Shown one piece after another: positions 22,400-33,752 of a stretch of 64,000 nucleotides of DNA. Made by a program: the position numbers and the translations under genes. The notes under the pieces are model-generated. The model was not told the DNA's origin. It did no database searches and worked only from the letters and a program-made list of their open reading frames with translations. This DNA comes from Euglena gracilis (Eukaryota > Euglenida > Euglenophyceae > Euglenales). The stretch is taken from the NCBI GenBank assembly GCA_039621445.1, contig CP154957.1, positions 25,520,938-25,584,937 of the forward strand, given 5' to 3'. Each line of letters begins with the position of its first letter. Positions within the stretch are counted from its first letter, which is position 1.

Positions 22400-23266
22400 T
22401 AGGGTTGCTTATTTTGCGGAAAAATAAAACTTTATTTTTCCAATGGAAAAATTGCGGGAAAATTAAAATATTTCCGATATTTTTTATATTGAATAAAAAT
22501 GATCTGGGATGGACATGCCAACATTGGCCATTGGGATCCCCCAAAGGGTCATTCAGGGGGGTAACCTTTTCAAATGGCGTAAAGGCATGTTCGGATTCTT
22601 GAAGGATTTTGGGCATTTTTCAAATGAAGTTGTGCGTACGCAGGGCTGCATAGAGGTAGAGGTAGAGGTCAAAGGCCTCTACCTCTATATGTTACCTCTA
22701 TGTCTGTAAAATGTACCAAAATGGCCTCAAAAAGGGTCATAAAACACCCCATCTGCTCAGAGAATGGCGATATAATTTGCATGAAAACGCATGCAAAACG
22801 GCGAGGGGATGAGAAACAATATGTGGGTTGGTGGTTTTGAAAGTTGTTGGCGCAGTTATGTGACCACATTGAGCAATTCTGAAAACCTTTCATGTATTTC
22901 CCCTTTGCTTCCAAAAAAATTCCTTTATTGAGTCATTTTCGTTTGGTTTTTGACATAGAGGACATAGAGGGATAGAGGAGGTTGGAAAACCTCTACCTCT
23001 ACCTCCACCTCTACCTCTATCCCTCTACCTCTATGCAGCCTTGGTGTACGCAACAAATAATTTAATAAATAAAATTTCCTGTGAAAATGGGTCCCAATTC
23101 CATCTTCCGGATAGTTGCAAAAAAAAAACACCACAAATAGGAAAATGGGGGGAATTGGAGAAAATCCTTTTCCTATTTTCCAATCTGGAAAAAATTTTCA
23201 TTCTGTCATGGAAAAATTGCGGAAACATTTACTGGAAATTTTCCTGGAAATTTTTCAGCAATTCTA
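22400..23266. mobile_element. older hAT-like element interrupted by a newer one
   Basis: Ends TAGGGTTGCTTATTTT (22400) and AGCAATTCTA (to 23266) are imperfect inverted repeats. The flanks GCACAGAG and GTGCAGAG agree in 6 of 8 bases, as expected of an aged target duplication. The interior shows AT-rich segments with GGAAAAATTGCGG on both arms. Bases 22642-23043 are a separate element inserted into it. Confidence 0.5.
22642..23043. mobile_element. hAT-like MITE of the GCTGCATAGAGG family, copy 1
   Basis: Inverted ends [C]AGGGCTGCATAGAGGTAG and CTCTATGCAGCCTTG enclose 402 bp. Flanks are GCGTACGC and GTGTACGC (7 of 8). Both arms carry AGAGGT tandem units. The interior matches copy 2 at 51813-52351 in reverse orientation. 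No coding capacity. Confidence 0.75.
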
Positions 23267-26200
23267 GTGCAGAGCAAGCAAGGCCAGGGGGTAAAAAATT
23301 TAGAAGGATATTCCTAATTCATCTGTTTTCCATTCTGTTTTCTGCAGGCGGCACCAAGCCTGAACTCTTTGACCAAGCATTGTGCATTGAATACCAAGGG
23401 GAATTCCATCAGAAAAATTGAGGGGCCAGCCTGCACCATCCCCCACCAAGGTTGGGACGAAAAAAGGGGGGAAATAATGTTCAACCCTGGGGTGACCACC
23501 CCGGGAACAAAAAACAAAACACCAAAATTGTGCCAGCCGAGGGCCATGGGCCTCGGGCTGGTACCCCCCCTGGGCCAAAAGCCATGGAAGAGGCCGGGCA
23601 AAAGGCCAAGGAAGAGGAGAGGGGTAGCCGTAATACCCCCCCCAGCCTGCCTTGTGCATTGCCGAAGGCAGTGCGTACGCAGTCAGAGAGGGGGTGCTAC
23701 CATCGGGCCCGGGGACGCAGGGAATTTGAAAAGTTTGAAAAAGCACTCAGAACAAATCCTCCCGTGAGGACTATTTGCACTCCTGGACTGGAGATTGGCA
23801 GGCCAGGCTCTACGTGGCCCGAAGACACCCAGGGCAGTCAGGTCGGGTTGGTCAAGGCCCCATGGGCACCCGAACGCGTGTAGGATTTGGCTCGGCCCGA
23901 GGAGCGCCCCACACCACACGACGCTCAGGGCCGCGCTCCTGCCGACCCCTCACCGTGGCTGGGTGGAGATGGGCTCGTCGAGGCTGAGCAGAGAAGGGCG
24001 TGTTTAAAAACAGGATGTTTTAAATCAGAATCAGAAACAGCAAAGGATAGCCTTCCCGTGAAAAACACGCGAGATACAGCCAGAGAGCAGGGTCCGTCGT
24101 TGAAACGTCGTATGACGTCGTCCAGTGCAAGCCTTTTTGGTCCACCGACTAGTCGGTCCACCAAGAATCTGATGCACCTTGGGGCCAGTTTGGGGCCACA
24201 TCTTGGGGCAGGTTTCGGGTCAATTTTGGAACCACATCTTGGGCTACTTTTGGGGCCAGTGGGACAAGTTTTGGTGCCCCAGCTTGTCCACAGGTTGTGA
24301 CCAGTTTTGTTCCACAGGTGATGGCCAGTTTGAGGGGGTGGTGCGGGTCACGGGGGGGGGGATCACGAAGGGGGTCACGGGGGAAGTATGCCACTTTGGA
24401 GGCAGTCAGGGTGGCGTAACTGCGGTGAAACCGCGGCGAGAACAAGAACAAAGGTATCAGCATCAGTCCAATGCTTCATGCCGAGGGGGCCGGCCGACGG
24501 ACGGGGGGGGGGGGGGAACCCCCGGGATTTTTTGGGGGTCCATTGCTTGAAAACTGCAGGGGGGGTCTTATTTTTGGATTTTTTTTGATCGACCCGGGCC
24601 TGAAACATCATTTTCCAAATCCCCAAATACACTAAAATTCTTCATTTGGCGCTTCGCGCCATGTGCAAATTGGTTCAACTTTAACCCTATTTTTGGAACT
24701 CAATTCCGAGATTTCATTATTTGAATTTACGTTTTTGGGGGGCAATTTTTAAGGGAAAAGTTTCACCCTCTCCGGCGCTTTGTGCCATCGGGGTGTCTTA
24801 TCTTGGGGGGGGGGGGCTCATTTTGGATTTTTGTTTGATCGGCCCAAAGGGAGGTCCTTTTGGGGGGTCTTATTTTGGGGGGGATTGCCCATTTTGCCGA
24901 CCCCCCTCGGCAAGGCAAAATGGGAACCCCCCTCCTTGGCGACCGAGGGTCCTCGTCCGGCATGCCAAACATACCACCCAAATGCTCAAAAAGGGGGTCA
25001 AAGGGGGGGGTTGGAGGGGGATTTGGATTTGAGAGAGGGCAAAAAAATTTTCTGCACCTTCAGTGCCTAAAATTTTGCCCACATGACCACGGTGTAACCG
25101 TGTGGCCGCGGTGATAATCGCGGTGTGGGCTCCTCCTTGATTCATTGTATGAAAATTGAAGGTTCGATTCTCGGGTCATGGGGGGGTCCAGACATTCATT
25201 TAATGTGGTTCACAAAAGACGTGTGAGCCACAAATTTTTTCTTAGTGTCCACAGGTGAAACACAAAAAATTTTTTGGTGTCCACATGTGAACCACAAAAA
25301 ATTTTTTGGTGTCCACAGGTGAACCACAAAAAAATTTTTGGTGTCCACAAAAAATTTTGTTGCCCACAAATAAAAACAAGTTTTAAACTAAAGCGGATTG
25401 ATCTTGAGACATCTCAGCCAAGTTGTGGACCTTGGCTCCGGCTCAATCCGTAAAGTGTGACAGCGAATCACACCCCCAGGCTTGTATGGGGATCTCGGAG
25501 GGGGTGGGGGGGCCCCCTCCTAAACCACCCCAATTAGAAGCCCCCCCCCCCCCCCAAATAACAACCCCCCCCCCCAAATAGAAGCCCCCCCCCCGGGTTT
25601 CCCGCCAAAAATCTAAATAACAACCCCTCCCGACCAAGCCGGCCAATAAAGTTGACCAAAATTTTTCGGAAAATTGGTGAAAAACTCGAAAAATATCCAC
25701 GGAAACAGGTCGACATCGGGAACAAAACTGATATCTAATATCCTTGAAACATGACCCATCCACCCAAAACTCGAAAAAATGCATCTTGCAAATTTTTAAA
25801 GTTGGACCCCGTTTGATCCCCGGATCGGCCGCCGGCCGAAGGTTTTTCTTTTGGGGTATCCAATTAGAAGCCCCCCCTCGGGTTTTCCGCAGAGTGACCG
25901 AATAGTAGCCCCGGGGGGCTTCTAATTGGGGGGGGGGTTACCTCCAGTTTTCGGTCGCCGAAACTTCTCAATTTCCAGGTGAAAAAAGTCGAAAAACGAA
26001 GCAAAGCGGGGGGAGGTGGGGTGTGGGGGGTTTAGGCTTTGTGTGGGGGGTATGGGAGGGGGTCGCTGACCTTTTAACCTTTCAAAAATTACTGTGAATA
26101 ACCGTAAATTGCAGGTGTGCAATTTGTAAATCATAATTTATGCGAAATTTGCAATTCTAGTCATTTCGGCCATCCATTGCGTGCAAGTCCTATTAAGAGC

Positions 26201-28083
26201 TCAATACCACTTAAAACCTGGTCCGCCCAACCCCTCCTCCTCTGCAGGGGCTCTTGAGGTAAATTTTTGCACCCAAATGCATGGGTTCCGGGCCAAAAAT
26301 GGGGGGGGGGGGTCGAAAAACGTTCATTTTCGGCTCAAAAACAGTTCTTCCGGGTCTGGGAAACATCGAAAATTCGGGCAAAAAAATTTCGATTTTTTTT
26401 CGAACTTTTTCGACCTTTTAACCCAAAAATGGCCTAAAACAGCTGAACCAAAACAGGCCAAAACTGTGCAAAATGGCCCAAATTGGCCGAAAAATGACTG
26501 CAACTCGGGCTGGGCGGGGAGTTGCGGGGAAATCAAAACACCCTTAGATAGGGCTTCAAAGGGCTTCAATTCAGGTCGTCGGACATTTCCTTTGACTCCC
26601 CGCCAAAAAAAAAATCAATTTTAGAAAAATTGGGGTTTTTGACACCAACGTTTGGTGTATTTTTATGGTGTCCACAGGTGAACCACAAAAAAAATTTTGG
26701 TGTCCACAGTGAACCACAAAATGACAACCTTGGTGTACCACACTTAATTAATGTTTGGGGGTCACAGGGGGGGTCACGGGGGTAAGCACCCCCTGAGGCC
26801 GCAGTTTGGGGCCAGTTTGGGGCATGGCCAGTTTGGTGTCATAGCTTTGGGCCAGTTTGGTGAAGTCAGTTTGATGACACAGGTGTGGGACGCACGCAAC
26901 CTGTGCGTCAGAATTTTGAGTCCCCCCCCCCTTTGTGTGGACCAGGCTGTGTGGGTCTGGGTCCAGGCAACTCACAGCAGGCAACCTCACCGGACACCTC
27001 GGCCCTGCACCAGGCAACAGTGGTCCCCTTCACCTCCAATTCGGGGGGTAGGCAGTTGAGTTCGGGTCCCGAAACCCCCCTTGTCTGGTTGAGTTCGGAC
27101 CTTGACAGGGGGTCCGCGAGGCTCCCCCCCCTGTACATTTTTGACTCCAAATTACAAATCACCATCCCCAAATTTGCAAAATTTATGCCTCAAAATTAGG
27201 AGTATACCTGAATATTTTATCAAATCAGGCGTCACCGGCCAATTTTTTTCCAAAAAATTTGGCCGAAAAGAATCTTAGGTCGGGTCCAGGGTTGTATGGG
27301 AATCTCCGAGGGGGGGGGGGGGGGGGGGGGACCCCCTCTTCCAAAATTGGGGGGGGGGGGGTGGTGGGGGTCTCCCTCCCTCCTACCTCCAGTTTTCGGT
27401 CGCCGAAAATTTCGGCCGCTTTTTGGGGGTCAAAAGGTCAAATTTTCTGAAATTTCTCAAAAATGGTGGGGAATCGAAAGAAATGTCCAGTGCCTAAATT
27501 GAAGCCCTTAAAATGCCCTATCTAACAGTATTTTGATTTCCTGGCAACTCCCCACCCGTCCCGATTTATGGTCATTTTTGGCCATTTTGCCAAAATTTCA
27601 TGTTGAGCCTCTAAAAAAAGTCCTAAAATACACTCCCGGCGCGAAGCGCCGGAAAATTTTTTTGCCCCGCAGAAGGGAGCGGGAGGGGGGTGGGGGGGAC
27701 CCCCCTTCCGAAACTGGGGGGGGGGAACCCCCCTACCACCTTACCCCCCTAGGGGGAGGTGGGAGGAGGCCTACTGGGATGCGGAAACCCTCCATGTCTG
27801 GGTCGCGGGGGGGTCGCGGGGGGGGGTCGTGGGGGTACACCCCCAAAAAAACAAAACAACGTGCTACTTTTTTAAAAAAAAAACTGTTAAAAAAACATCA
27901 AAAAAAGGAAACAAAAAGTTCATTGAAAAAACTCGTTATGAAACTCCGAAACCATACTTTGAATCCCACTAAGTTCAAAAACTGCCAACTACAACAGAAA
28001 ATAGCATCAGCAATGGCCAAAAACGTCCAAAAATGCAAACAAAAATGGAATTTTATGATTTATTCAGTTTTGTGGAAGGATTT
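23267..28083. other. G/C-tract and short-tandem-repeat region, no firm gene
   Basis: The interval is mostly degenerate repeats. A possible exon after CTGTTTTCTGCAG at about 23348 reads GGTKPELFDQALC. CCAGTTTGGGGCCACATC-like tandem units lie at 24,175-24,330. A foldback CAATTAGAAGCCCCCC...GGGGGGCTTCTAATTG lies at 25,860-25,930. GTGTCCACAGGTGAACCAC units lie at 25,239-25,372 and 26,666-26,730. Paired G-run/C-run blocks lie at 24,340-25,020, 25,540-25,600, 27,300-27,370 and 27,680-27,830. CAGGGTTGTATGGGAATCTC at about 27,290 looks like a left hAT-type end whose partner I could not find. Confidence 0.45.
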
Positions 28084-28574
28084 TGAAAACCCTTTCTTGG
28101 CTCAAAACTTTTGCGGATCCTTCGGCCTCGGCTTTTTGTTGAGGCGGCCGCCGGGCTTCCAAGCCAAAATCTTCAATCTTTTCTTTTTTGTCCTTGGGCT
28201 TTTTCAGTTGCACCCTGAAATTCATTTTATCTTCAAATTCTGGTTCTTGCATGCACAATCAATTGATATTTTTTTGTAGTCTTGACCAGTGCATTGGTAT
28301 GGGCTAAGAACCCTGTGTGTGAGATTGGTTTGTGATTGGTGGGTTCGAGTGGGGACTTTCTTAAGTTAATTAGGGAAAATGGGCAAAGCCTACTGTGGAA
28401 AATTGGTCGGCCGGTCTTGAAAATTTCAAAGAATCGGCCCAGCAAGGTCAAAAATTGAGTTCAGGCTTTCAAGCCGAACCATAATAATCTTTTCCCTAGG
28501 TTAAATTCGACTGAAAACCAAAAAATGGTATTTCAGGCAAATTTTGGCCAAATTTTGGGTTAGGACCCCTTTAC
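28084..28574. repeat. duplicated 0.5-kb block, copy 1 (truncated charged-protein exon)
   Basis: The block is nearly identical to 38191-38706, apart from a 20-bp deletion near 28,535 and scattered substitutions. Its minus strand reads EPEFEDKMNFRVQLKKPKD and GLEARRPPQQKAEAEG, the same protein as copy 2. The reading is lost after ERVF at the left junction, so it is a truncated duplicate of part of a gene plus its 5' flank. Confidence 0.7.
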
Positions 28575-29144
28575 ACTCCCCCACTTTGAAAAATCTCGGG
28601 GAGATTTTGAAAAACGTAAGTAAAAAAGAAGGCGTCCACACAAAAGAAACAATTTGGTTTGCGAAAAAAAGAAGTCGTATGTGTGCGGTTGGTGAGAGCA
28701 ACGAGGGGGGGGGGGCAGCCCAAAAGGCCACCCCGCGAAAGTAACGGCGGGGGGGGGGGGGCAACCAAACGGGCCACACCGCACCCCGGGGGAGATGGTA
28801 CAACGGTGCAACGCAAAGTGGCGCAACGGTGCGGATCACGCCGTGCTCCTTCACCGCCACAGCCCACGGCGCGTGTGTGTTGTCGTGTGTTCACACTCAC
28901 AATATGGTATGCTATTTTTTTGTCCCCACACCACACGACACTCATGCTTAGAATGACACTTTGCGGGCACCCAAGGCGGGTCGGGTTGCAACTACGAAAG
29001 TTGCACGCCGAGCCACAATGGGACCTAGGCATGGTTTCGCGTTTCCAACCCTTGCGAACCACTTTTTGACCAACCGTCATTCAAGAAATCTGGTTGTTAG
29101 GCTTCAGGGGGTTTGATAAGAGCTTTCCATCAGGGATTTTTTTC
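28575..29144. other. no firm gene
   Basis: G-runs near 28,710 and 28,755 are separated by GTGCAACGGTGC-type repeats. The rest has mixed composition without splice-supported frames. Confidence 0.35.
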
Positions 29145-30849
29145 TCAAGGAGCAAACTCCTTTTTTTTGTTGGTTGGGATCCCTTTTTTGTTGGAGTTTT
29201 TTGCTAAGTCCCTCTTTAAGGAGCAAATTACCCTCTTTTTTTTGAGTGTTACGCGCTTTTCTGTTGAGGGGGATTGTTGAATTTCGTGATCTGTTGCTTG
29301 TCGCGACCAAACACCAAAAATCAGAATCAACGAAAACAACCCCGCAAACCGCGGGATGGTTCCCCGCAATGACAATTCATCACTTTTCCCACAACCGTAA
29401 CGGGAATGTGACTTACGGATCCGTTTTTTTTGTGGGGGAGGGGTCACATCAACCCGTGCCCTCCCGGGCCGTCTCTCAAATCTTGGCCCAAAATTTCCAC
29501 CTCTTAAAGAAAAAATGCGCTTGGAAAATCTGTCCACCTTTTGCTTTTCAAAAAACAAATCCAAATCTGTGAAATTCTCACCTCCTTGCCATTCCAAAAA
29601 TTGTTCCTCCGAACCCAAAATTCCTTGGGGGGTTCCTACGGGAGCCTCACCGACAAAATCGTCGGCCATGTGCCATGCCTGGGCAAGTTTCTTTCCCAAA
29701 ATGCTCCCTGAAATTATGTCGGTAAAACACATCGACTTTTCGTTGGAACGCCCCCCACTCACTCGCCTCCAAATGAGTGGGGCTCATCCCCAGTTTGCTC
29801 ATCTCAACGTTGTTCTTTTCTTCCACACAACACAACCCGTGAAATTGAACAGATTCCACCTCCCGCACTTGCCCAATAAAAACGTCAGATTTTGTGCCTT
29901 GGGTAAAATCGGCAGACTCAAAATTTTTATTGGTCGACCGTTCAACCCATTTTTTCTTCTCTTTCCCCAAACGGGCGGAAGAAAATTGAAATAATTCACT
30001 TTTTTCCACTTGGGAAAATTGAGGGGCTGCAAAATGCGTTTCAACCCTCCCCTCTTCCTTTTCCACCTGAAAATTGTCCACTTCCACCACCGTTTCCCAA
30101 AATCTGGGGTTCATCCAAATCCAAACTTCCCTTTTGTCATGGGTCATTCGTGGGGGGGTACCTTGGGGGACCAACACCAAACCCTCCCCCTTTGGAATAT
30201 GCCTTTCCTCCTTCCTGTCAACCTGAAAAATGACCAAATCTGGGAGTCCCACCAAAAATGTTTCCACCAAAACGGTGAAAATGTCTTTTGGGCCCGGGGA
30301 TGGTGAACTTGCACCAAAAACCCGGCCACAAACAGTTTGGCAAACCCTCCACCATTCCCCATATACGAGTGGGCATTTTGTAGTCAAGAGGACTACATTG
30401 ACAAAAATCAAAATTCAAAAAAAAATCAGCCCTTTCAAAAATTCACGGTCCTTGATAAGGCCGTTTCGGGGAAGTTTAATAAAAATTCTGGGGGGCTGCA
30501 AAAATTGGGTGTCGGAAAGTGTCATTTTTGGGCGAGGATCGGCATACTCCACATTTCTTTCACACATGGTGGGGTCTTGACCATATTTTTCTTGACCATA
30601 TTTTTCTTGACCATATTTTGTATGAAGCACGGATGCAAAAGTCAAGTTCACCCCCCCTCCAGATTTTGTTCCCGTAAAAAGCTTCAAAACCTTTGGTACT
30701 TTTGACCCAAAAAATCGTTGGACTTTGTCCACAAAGTGTTTGACTGTAGCGCAAATATTTTCCGAAACAAATTTTGCGCTGGGGGCACTTGAACAAAAGT
30801 GCTGCCCCTGAACCGTTGGCCACCACTTTTTCCTTGGGCAGTTTCCCAA
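29145..30849 (-). pseudogene. degenerate long-ORF region, possibly a mobile-element polyprotein
   Basis: Three long minus-strand frames chain together (30849-30415, 30411-29647, 29762-29145), with frame changes near 30,412 and 29,700. The composition is that of real protein: Trp, Asp, Glu and Val rich, for example DDFVGEAPVGTPQG, then LEWQGGENFTDLDLFFEKQK. No catalytic motif of a reverse transcriptase, integrase or hAT transposase is visible. A triplicated YGQEKYGQEKYGQD string marks a short tandem expansion. It could be a decayed gag-like or unknown protein. Confidence 0.35.
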
Positions 30850-31837
30850 CCTTTGCCATTAAAATTGGTCGTCCCGCCCCCCTTGCCTCGTCCCCCCCCC
30901 CATTGGAATGGGTCCCAAAACTGGGTGCGGGGGGAGCTTGATTTGCATCCAGATTTTTTGTCCAACAGCTAGAGGCATTATTCCCAACCTTACCACAACA
31001 CTTACACGGTGCTCTGATAGGTTGTGTGGTTGGGGTTTGGGAGCGATGCTTCTTTCACCTCTGAATAATTTTTTGACAACGCCCCCCCTTCTTGAGGATT
31101 TCTGATGAAATTCTGAGAAAAATTCTCGTTCGTGTTTTTTGAATGCATTTGGTCACCCCCAACCAAACGGGGGGTTGACTCATTTCAGGGGGGGGGGGTT
31201 AAATTCCATCCCCCCTCCCTTTGTTCAAGACATCCATGTGTCATTCCCATGATTTGAGTGGGGGGGGGGGATGAAAATCGTTGGGGGAAAACAGCAATTT
31301 TTGTCCAATTGACCACCCATTGAGTGAAAGAAGCGAATTTTTGTCCCTTGCCAACTCCTTCCTGGTTTCTTCCTCATTCTGGCTTTCATTCCTCCTTTCT
31401 TTGTGAAAAATCTGGGAAATTCCTGTCTTAGCATATCACAGGTGTCCGCATGAGATGGAGATGTGACAAAATTCTGAATCGTCAAAAAATCTGTCTCGAA
31501 ATGTTTCCAATGATCCCCAAAAAACGTTGTTAAAAACGTGTTCAGCCCGCCAAATGCCTGCCCTGAAATTCGTGGTCATGAACACGTTTTCAATGAGGGC
31601 ATTTGTGGCAATGACACATTTTCAGTGAAGGCATCTGTGTTCAGGCACGTTTTCAGTGAGGGCATCTGTGGCAACCCCCAGCAAGAAACAAAAATCGCTA
31701 TCATGAAAAATTGGCGTGCGGTTGAGAGGCTGGGTGGTCCTCAACAGGTGAGGCGGGTCGGGGGCACTCTACAACACGAGAAGACGACAACAAGAAGGCT
31801 AGGTTGCCTTGGCACAACGACAGGGAAGGGGCGAAAA

Positions 31838-32005
31838 TCACGGCACACGACAGGCTTTACACAAAAAAGAGCCATACTTTGGTGGCCGCCGCAAATCTTG
31901 GCAATGAAAATGATATGCCAAACCGCAGGCGTCACAGACAACTTTGTTCAGCTCCACACAATTTGGATTTTTTGGAATGGCAACACCACAAAAACCACAT
32001 TTCTC
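31838..32005 (-). CDS. PHD zinc-finger exon inside Helentron-like element A1
   Basis: A 168-bp exon in phase 0 starts after the acceptor CTATAAAACAG and ends in TGA. It reads EKCGFCGVAIPKNPNC, VVCDACGLAYHFHC and PKYGSFLCKAC. The spacing C-x2-C, C-x2-C, H-x2-C, C-x2-C is a complete C4HC3 PHD finger, a domain that usually binds histone H3 tails. The finger is intact although the upstream exon of this copy is deleted. A second, near-identical copy lies at 57201-57368. Confidence 0.7.
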   Translation of the reverse strand, partial: EKCGFCGVAIPKNPNCVELNKVVCDACGLAYHFHCQDLRRPPKYGSFLCKACRVP

Positions 32006-32046
32006 CTGTTTTATAGGCAGTCAGGACACAGCACGAGGCACAGGGG

Positions 32047-32690
32047 GTTGGTCAGGGGAGGGAACAGTTCCCGACTGCTGCTCACGTTGAGCCACACATT
32101 GTTCGATGACGCTCGCCTCATCGCACAACAGGCTGGGTTCCAGCTCCCATCCCGTCCAGGCAATAAAGAAAGCATCCAGCTCAGGATAAGAGGCTTGCCG
32201 ATGTTGACACAGTTTGGCGAACTCCAAACAGTTGGCAACAGCAGCAAGCTCTGCTCCCACGGAGCCGGAGTTTTTCTTTGTGTTGCCCTGTGCCATCAAG
32301 GTGCCATGGGGGGTTGGTACGTCGTGGCGAGGGGGTCCAAATAGGGGGGGGGGAGGGGGGTAAATGGCGTGGCGAGGGGGTCGGCGACCAGGGGGGGGGG
32401 AGGGGTGTACCATGGTCGCCAACAAAATTTTCGTTCAAAAAATTGCGAAAATCGCCGGTGGCGTGGCGAGGGGGTCCGGCTAGGGGGGGGGTAAATGGCG
32501 TGGCGAGGCCCTCGGAGAGGGGGGGGGGAGGGGTGTACCAACCCCCCCATGAAGGGGGTCAACCTTCGGCTTCTTGGCATCTTGCTGGTATACCGCGAGA
32601 GCAGCCAGGAACAGTTCCGTCCTAGGGGGAGGTGGCAAAAGACCATTCACAAAGTTTGCCGTGCGTCTGGCCATATTGGCAGGGCTGCGG
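32047..32690 (-). pseudogene. 5' exon of the element-borne PHD gene, copy 1 (deleted and interrupted)
   Basis: The minus strand begins RTANFVNGLLPPPPRTEL near 32,675. It is interrupted by a 238-bp insertion (32309-32546), then continues GTLMAQGNTKKNSG, CLEFAKLCQHRQASYPEL and EASVIEQCVAQREQQSG. About 400 bp present in copy 2 (57,428-57,827) are missing at about 32,068, which joins the frame directly to VPSPDQPPVPRA. At the position where copy 2 has a stop, this copy still has Gln (CAG). Confidence 0.6.
32309..32546. mobile_element. 238-bp TIR insertion in element A1
   Basis: Compared with copy 2, where GTGCCATG runs straight into AAGGGGGTC, copy 1 has an extra 238 bp. It starts GGGGGTTGGTAC, ends GTACCAACCCCC, and is flanked by CCATG on both sides. 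The interior is a tandem of AATGGCGTGGCGAGGGGGTC units. This is a clean empty-site comparison for a small TIR element. Confidence 0.7.
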
Positions 32691-32979
32691 GAAAAAGGAA
32701 AAAAAGAAAAAAAAGGGGGGGTGACACGTTTTCAGTGAGGGCATTTGTGGCAATGACACGTTTTCAGTGAAGGCATCTGTGTTCAGGCACGTTTTCCATT
32801 AAGGCATTTGTGGCAAGGACACGTTTTCAATGAAGGCATCTGTGTTCAGGCACGTTTCAATGAGGGCGCCGTTTTTTGGGTCCGAATTTCACATTTTCGC
32901 GTTTTTGACCCGTCATGCGTGAATCATGACCACGAATTTCAGGGCAGGCATTTGGCGGGCTCTGAACACGTTTTTAAAC

Positions 32980-33089
32980 AAATTGTGGCTGAGCCCAGAT
33001 TTCAGCCTGAAAACGTGTTCAGGGGGCCTCCTTCGGGGGCCCCCTGGCTGAACACGTTTCAGGCTGAAATCTGGGCTCAGCCACAATTT
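32980..33089. repeat. terminal hairpin of element A1
   Basis: Two arms of about 50 nt (from AAATTGTGGCTGAGCCCAG to its complement) fold around a loop of GGCCTCCTTCGGGGGCC. The stem has only small imperfections. The matching hairpin of copy 2 is at 58491-58609, and family B has one with different sequence at 51348-51452. Confidence 0.75.
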
Positions 33090-33100
33090 GTGTATAGAAA

Positions 33101-33752
33101 GTCTGGACAGTTTCGTTGTAAAAATCTGCCAACAAAAAGAAAATTCAGGCCTGTGACCTGAAAATCTGTTGATTTTTGCCTCATTTTCCACCATACCCCA
33201 AAACGGGGCACCAACAAAAATTGAAATCTGGCAACCAAAAACGGTGCCTTCCCCTATCATCCCTACCCCTGCCCCCATCCCTGTGAGCAAAATTTGCACC
33301 AGGACCATCATAGATAGAATTTTTCATGTGTTTCAACGTGAAATTCCAACACGCTTCGCTGGGGGGCATTCAAAAGGGGTATTGTTTGTGAGGCTGTTAC
33401 TTCCAAACTTACGGAAGGAAAATACACCATTCTGGGGGAAACAAAAAAACAGAGTGAGGGGGGTAAAAACTGTTGTGGGTTGGGTAGCAAAGTGTGGCTT
33501 TGCCAACAGGGGGTAGAGACCACCTTATGGTGCTCCTCCCCTTTAGGCAAGACCAACACTCCAGCACTGTTACCCAAAAAAGCCGCTCCCCCTACCTAGG
33601 TACCTCTGGGCCTAGGTTGCCCGAGTAGGGAGCGACGGGGGGGGAGGGAAATTTGAAAAATTTGAAAAACCAACCCACTCACTCTCTCTGGGCTTCTCCT
33701 TCTCGTTCCTTCAGGTCCCAACCATGTCCCAACCGTGCTCCCAACCCATAGC
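33101..33752. other. no firm gene
   Basis: Unique-looking sequence with short frames on both strands and one G-run near 33,640. No exon with both splice sites was found. Confidence 0.35.

Larger units (their letters stand above)
31530..33100. mobile_element. Helentron-like element, family A copy 1, carrying a PHD-finger gene
   Basis: The left end TTAAAAACGTGTTCAGCCCG continues through GCCAAATGCCTGCCCTGAAA. This approximately 50-bp segment is repeated in inverted orientation at 32,925-32,979. Both ends adjoin tandem units of about 30 bp containing CACGTTTTC(AG/CC)ATTAAGGCAT-like sequence. Beyond the right inverted repeat is a 110-bp hairpin (32980-33089) and the terminus GTGTATAGAAA. Subterminal inverted repeats, internal tandem repeats and a 3' hairpin are the published layout of Helentron/Helitron2 and their DINE-1-type derivatives. 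No Rep/helicase is present. The cargo gene lies antisense. Confidence 0.65.
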
